Of a stretch of 64,000 nt of DNA, positions 62,401-64,000 are shown one piece after another; within the stretch, counting starts at the first letter, position 1; each line of letters begins with the position of its first letter. A model generated the notes under the pieces. The model had not been told where the DNA came from. It made no database searches and saw nothing but the letters and a program-made list of their open reading frames with translations. The translations under genes were made by a program, and so were the position numbers. Source of the stretch: Pseudopyrenochaeta lycopersici (lineage: Eukaryota > Ascomycota > Dothideomycetes > Pleosporales > Pseudopyrenochaetaceae); contig NHZP01000043.1 of the NCBI GenBank assembly GCA_003313425.1, positions 248,001 through 312,000 of the forward strand, in the 5' to 3' direction.

Positions 62401-63250
62401 AAAGCGGGTCACGTATGGCTTTGCAGTGTATCAGGATGGAAAGCAGCTACAGAGTGGTCGTGGGTCACTTCACCCAACCTCACACGTCTTTGACGCAGAG
62501 GCAGTAGGGGCGTGGAGAGGCCTCCAGTACACTGTGCGGCAGCCAGATCTTAGCAGCCGCCGCATCTGGCTGTGCATTGACAGCACCTCGGTTATCTGGT
62601 GCCTTAGAGGCGACGCACCGCCTACATCGCAATGGGCCTTCCTGGAGTGCCACGGTGCCATGGAGACACACGATATCTCTATTAAGTGGGCCCCTGGCCA
62701 CCTAGGTATTGAAGGAAACGAGGCGGCAGACAGACTAGCCAACCTAGAAGCCCAGCACCCATCGCCTCCAACCGGGAAAGCCGCTATGCCCACACTCTCA
62801 GGCATCAGATCAGTTGCCCGCAAGGCACTGCGCAGCACACAACAGATCTGGTGGTTAGACAAGAAGACGAAACTCTCAAGGTGGTATAAAAGCTGGGACT
62901 TGGACTACGCGCCACGCCGCGGACCAAGAGAGCTAGACCTCTCAAGAGCCACATTGGCTAGACTCCTTTCTATTCGATCTATGCATGGGGACTTTGCCTG
63001 GTACCATAGAAAGTTCCACCACGACGACGCGAAACTCACCTGCTCATGCCAACGCGACAAGACGCCAGAGCACCTCGTGCTATGCCGCAAGACCCTGGCA
63101 GCCTTCAGCCGATGGCCACTTCGACCACCTATGCCACCCTCTAGCCGGGCCGACGGCCTCGCGTATACTGCAGTGCTGATAGATGATCCAGAGGCCTTTG
63201 AGGCATTCACCCAGCTCACACAGTACTATAGTAAGATTTGTCCACGGTAG
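59414..63250 (+). CDS. LINE ORF2 (endonuclease, reverse transcriptase, RNase H)
   Basis: The product is 1278 aa with no stop. An apurinic-type endonuclease opens the protein (LRVCWANVGRSSP, DVVCVQEPFT, GGDFNVRHESF, SDHETIV). The reverse transcriptase follows with WRPIALLSCIGKGLERTVAR, TLDVQGAFDALLKNHL, CGTPQGSPLSPVLYTLYLAE and the FGYADD box at about residue 671. A C-terminal RNase H lies near residues 980-1110 (FSDGSEQY, DAEAVGAWRGL, CIDSTSVIWC, KWAPGHLGIEGNEAADRLA). The end carries a Cys/His motif (CSCQRDKTPEHLVLC). All catalytic motifs are present, so this copy may be active. Confidence 0.93.
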   Translation: MLEHPHSAPAYYRQQQSSLPSKELRVCWANVGRSSPCHITILEVAFQKGMDVVCVQEPFTCTNSRTSTHPGYRHLAPISTWDTPSAPGSSRPRVMTYIRKGHHVKHQTRESLNHRDLLWVVVNGVAILNCYRQPLTPDVLQYVTHLAPPQHCLVGGDFNVRHESFEPPVTAAHGGIELANWAAAASMDYIGVPGQPTHCAGHVIDLTFSNVPFAQSAVDASMHSGSDHETIVTSVPTHTLGAPHLDQYHYRVPETSLPKFSGLMEIGAQIIPDPLAARDAAQLDNCVALLTETMQHSVQTAGKPDRKEGRAAPWWTRECKTAYQAYQRARKLCSGRPPLEETRAFKTVIRQAKRQYWRHVIDNAKDDKDLFKVIAWHKLTPENQDTPLMVNGTVISNPLGKAEALREEILNRYTAEDDLGHYPVQETTATLPWSTHISLEEAERNTIGVSSTSPGTDRSTVRLLRACWVQVGELIRRIFQRCLELNHFPAQWKLAEVAMILKAGKTDRTSPRSWRPIALLSCIGKGLERTVARRIAWTAMTHKILSPQHGGALPKRSAADLTAAFTHDTEAAWALGQHVTMVTLDVQGAFDALLKNHLLHRMVKQGWPQRTILFVDSFLTDRRVQVRLGQVTTPSYPVACGTPQGSPLSPVLYTLYLAELLSMDTKRRFGYADDICIYRASHSMDNNVELLGADLRQIRAWGAANKVAFAPEKQEMIHLTRQRSSYAPPCVVDEQLTVHPILPGGKHSQPVLRWLGVWFDRRLTFRRHVATRTAKAAKVAYHIRSLARTTCGPPASSLRKATITCVYPSLLHGAECWYRGRTKPPRSLKPGRPPEVSAYVGWHIAAMDKILAIAARGILPVWRTTPTATLFRDAGLPSAVVALEEAKLRFAAHLRTVDADHPLTSRTAIPKVNRGKGAGRPQRVQTRVQHIGSLLPEIPRTTLTAPHYSPSCRMDPTLGIDKKTAAKAFQAWWTQLPPLDVTIFSDGSEQYTKAGEKRVTYGFAVYQDGKQLQSGRGSLHPTSHVFDAEAVGAWRGLQYTVRQPDLSSRRIWLCIDSTSVIWCLRGDAPPTSQWAFLECHGAMETHDISIKWAPGHLGIEGNEAADRLANLEAQHPSPPTGKAAMPTLSGIRSVARKALRSTQQIWWLDKKTKLSRWYKSWDLDYAPRRGPRELDLSRATLARLLSIRSMHGDFAWYHRKFHHDDAKLTCSCQRDKTPEHLVLCRKTLAAFSRWPLRPPMPPSSRADGLAYTAVLIDDPEAFEAFTQLTQYYSKICPR

Positions 63251-63790
63251 CTCTTCCTGCCGTGCAATGGCACAGTAGTAAAAGACGCTACTGCGCCAGG
63301 CTCCAATGTAGCACCCAGCGACACCAGCACCAGCAGCACAACGGCTGCGACACTTCTCACCCTTCTACCTCCTTCCTTACAATCTCCTCATACACTCTTG
63401 TTTCTCTTTCTACCGTAACGGCACATTATGCCATAGAGTATAAGGGGTTCTTCCCTAATGTACCCACACGGCTCAGTCTCCCTGACTGGAAGGGGAGCTG
63501 CAGCTTGACATGGTAGCAATACCTGCGTAGGCAAGAAATGCTTTCTAAGGTAGTGCGCCTGTACTATAATTCCATAGCTTAGCACGTCGTATATGCCCTT
63601 CGGGAGGCGAGATGGTGGACTTAATCCTCATCAAACAGACGTAAAATGAATACAGTTCTTGGTCATATGTTTTGGTTGCCAAGCTTGCCCCACGTATCGC
63701 CAACACCAGGGCTGTATCACAACAATATAGAAAAATAGCCTTGAACTTGATAATAATATGGATTTTTTGGGCTGAGGAGATATCTAGGAG
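63251..63790. other. LINE 3' region and unassigned spacer
   Basis: The first ~280 bp look like the LINE 3' untranslated tail. The remainder leads into the mariner remnant and has no gene. Confidence 0.5.
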
Positions 63791-64000
63791 CTAGTACTTT
63801 GTTTGCCAGCCTCGCGCCTTCTTGCAGGCGTGAATTCGACGAGGTATACTCAAAATCAGCGTCTTGATGAGGCTGCTCGGTATGCTGCGCCAGCACCTCT
63901 TCAAGGCCTTACAGAAACCACCCCACTCCTGTTCAGCTACCCTGTGGTTATTGTATTGAGGATAGAAGCGATTCATGCGCTTTTTGAGGTGCCATCAGAG
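63791..64000 (-). pseudogene. Tc1/mariner transposase C-terminal end, running off the window
   Basis: The minus frame encodes WHLKKRMNRFYPQYNNHRVA, EWGGFCKALKRCWRSIPSSL and ends GWQTKY-stop, the same C terminus as the frameshifted part of the element at 22523-23869. A TGA at 63995-63997 stands where the other copy has Trp in HLWW (TGG to TGA). The rest lies beyond the window. Confidence 0.82.

Larger units (their letters stand above)
57665..63530 (+). mobile_element. Tad1-like LINE retrotransposon, full coding capacity
   Basis: Two intact overlapping frames, ORF1 (zinc-knuckle RNA-binding) and ORF2 (endonuclease-RT-RNase H), define a non-LTR element of the I/Tad1 group, the main fungal LINE clade. 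The 5' end lies between the pogo stop and ORF1, within about 80 bp. The 3' end is placed near 63530 after a ~280-bp tail; I see no poly(A) and no clear target duplication. Confidence 0.88.

Overview
The window looks like a filamentous ascomycete (Pezizomycotina) chromosome. The signs are short GT-AG introns of about 43-65 nt with CTNAY-type branch sites, a HET-domain gene, a fungal rhodopsin-domain (PTH11-like) gene, a Zn2Cys6 regulator, and the usual transposon set of Copia, Tad1-like LINE, hAT, Tc1/mariner and Fot1/pogo. I cannot resolve class or genus. The region is accessory in character: about 13 host genes or gene fragments are scattered among nested mobile elements, remnants and duplicated segments.

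Layout. 1-5 kb is degenerate and gene-poor, with short tandem repeats and old duplications. 5.1-14.1 kb holds three intact genes of unknown function: a 342-aa protein with a Cys/His cluster plus an LPxEIR motif, a 597-aa acidic/NLS/coiled-coil protein with two introns, and a 501-aa protein with two introns. 14.4-17.4 kb is a foldback element followed by a truncated Copia element, and a 159-bp hAT-type MITE lies at 17.5 kb. 17.8-19.7 kb has a recently duplicated segment and a complete Zn2Cys6 transcription factor. 19.9-24.0 kb has a Fot1 remnant and a hAT gene split by a Tc1/mariner element at an exact TA. 24.0-29.4 kb is a nearly intact Copia element ending in an LTR palindrome, followed by two isolated LTRs.

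31-40 kb is a compact set of small-molecule enzyme genes: alpha/beta-hydrolase, NmrA-like reductase, SDR, DJ-1/Hsp31-like protein and EthD-domain protein. A direct duplication of the DJ-1 3' region brackets the NmrA and SDR genes. 42.1-48.9 kb is a nest of four hAT elements. 48.9-50.2 kb holds two rhodopsin-domain genes joined tail to tail. 51.9-53.5 kb is a 24-copy, 68-bp minisatellite directly upstream of a HET gene. 56.5-64 kb is a pogo-like transposase, a full-coding Tad1-type LINE and the edge of another mariner element.

How the genes relate. The five enzymes at 31-40 kb plausibly share a catabolic or detoxification role (carbonyl, quinone or ester chemistry), and the Zn2Cys6 factor could regulate them; this is inference from gene types and proximity. 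The strongest mechanistic observations are: (i) both Copia elements separate gag from pol by one in-frame UGA in the leaky context UGA-CUAG; (ii) both carry a primer-binding site matching the anticodon arm of tRNA-Lys(CUU), which implies half-tRNA priming; (iii) every minisatellite unit reads on the + strand as a 65-nt intron-like GTAAGT...TATAG cassette plus 3 nt. Several transposase genes carry nonsense changes of the RIP type (CAG to TAG, TGG to TGA). No tRNA, rRNA or CRISPR was seen.
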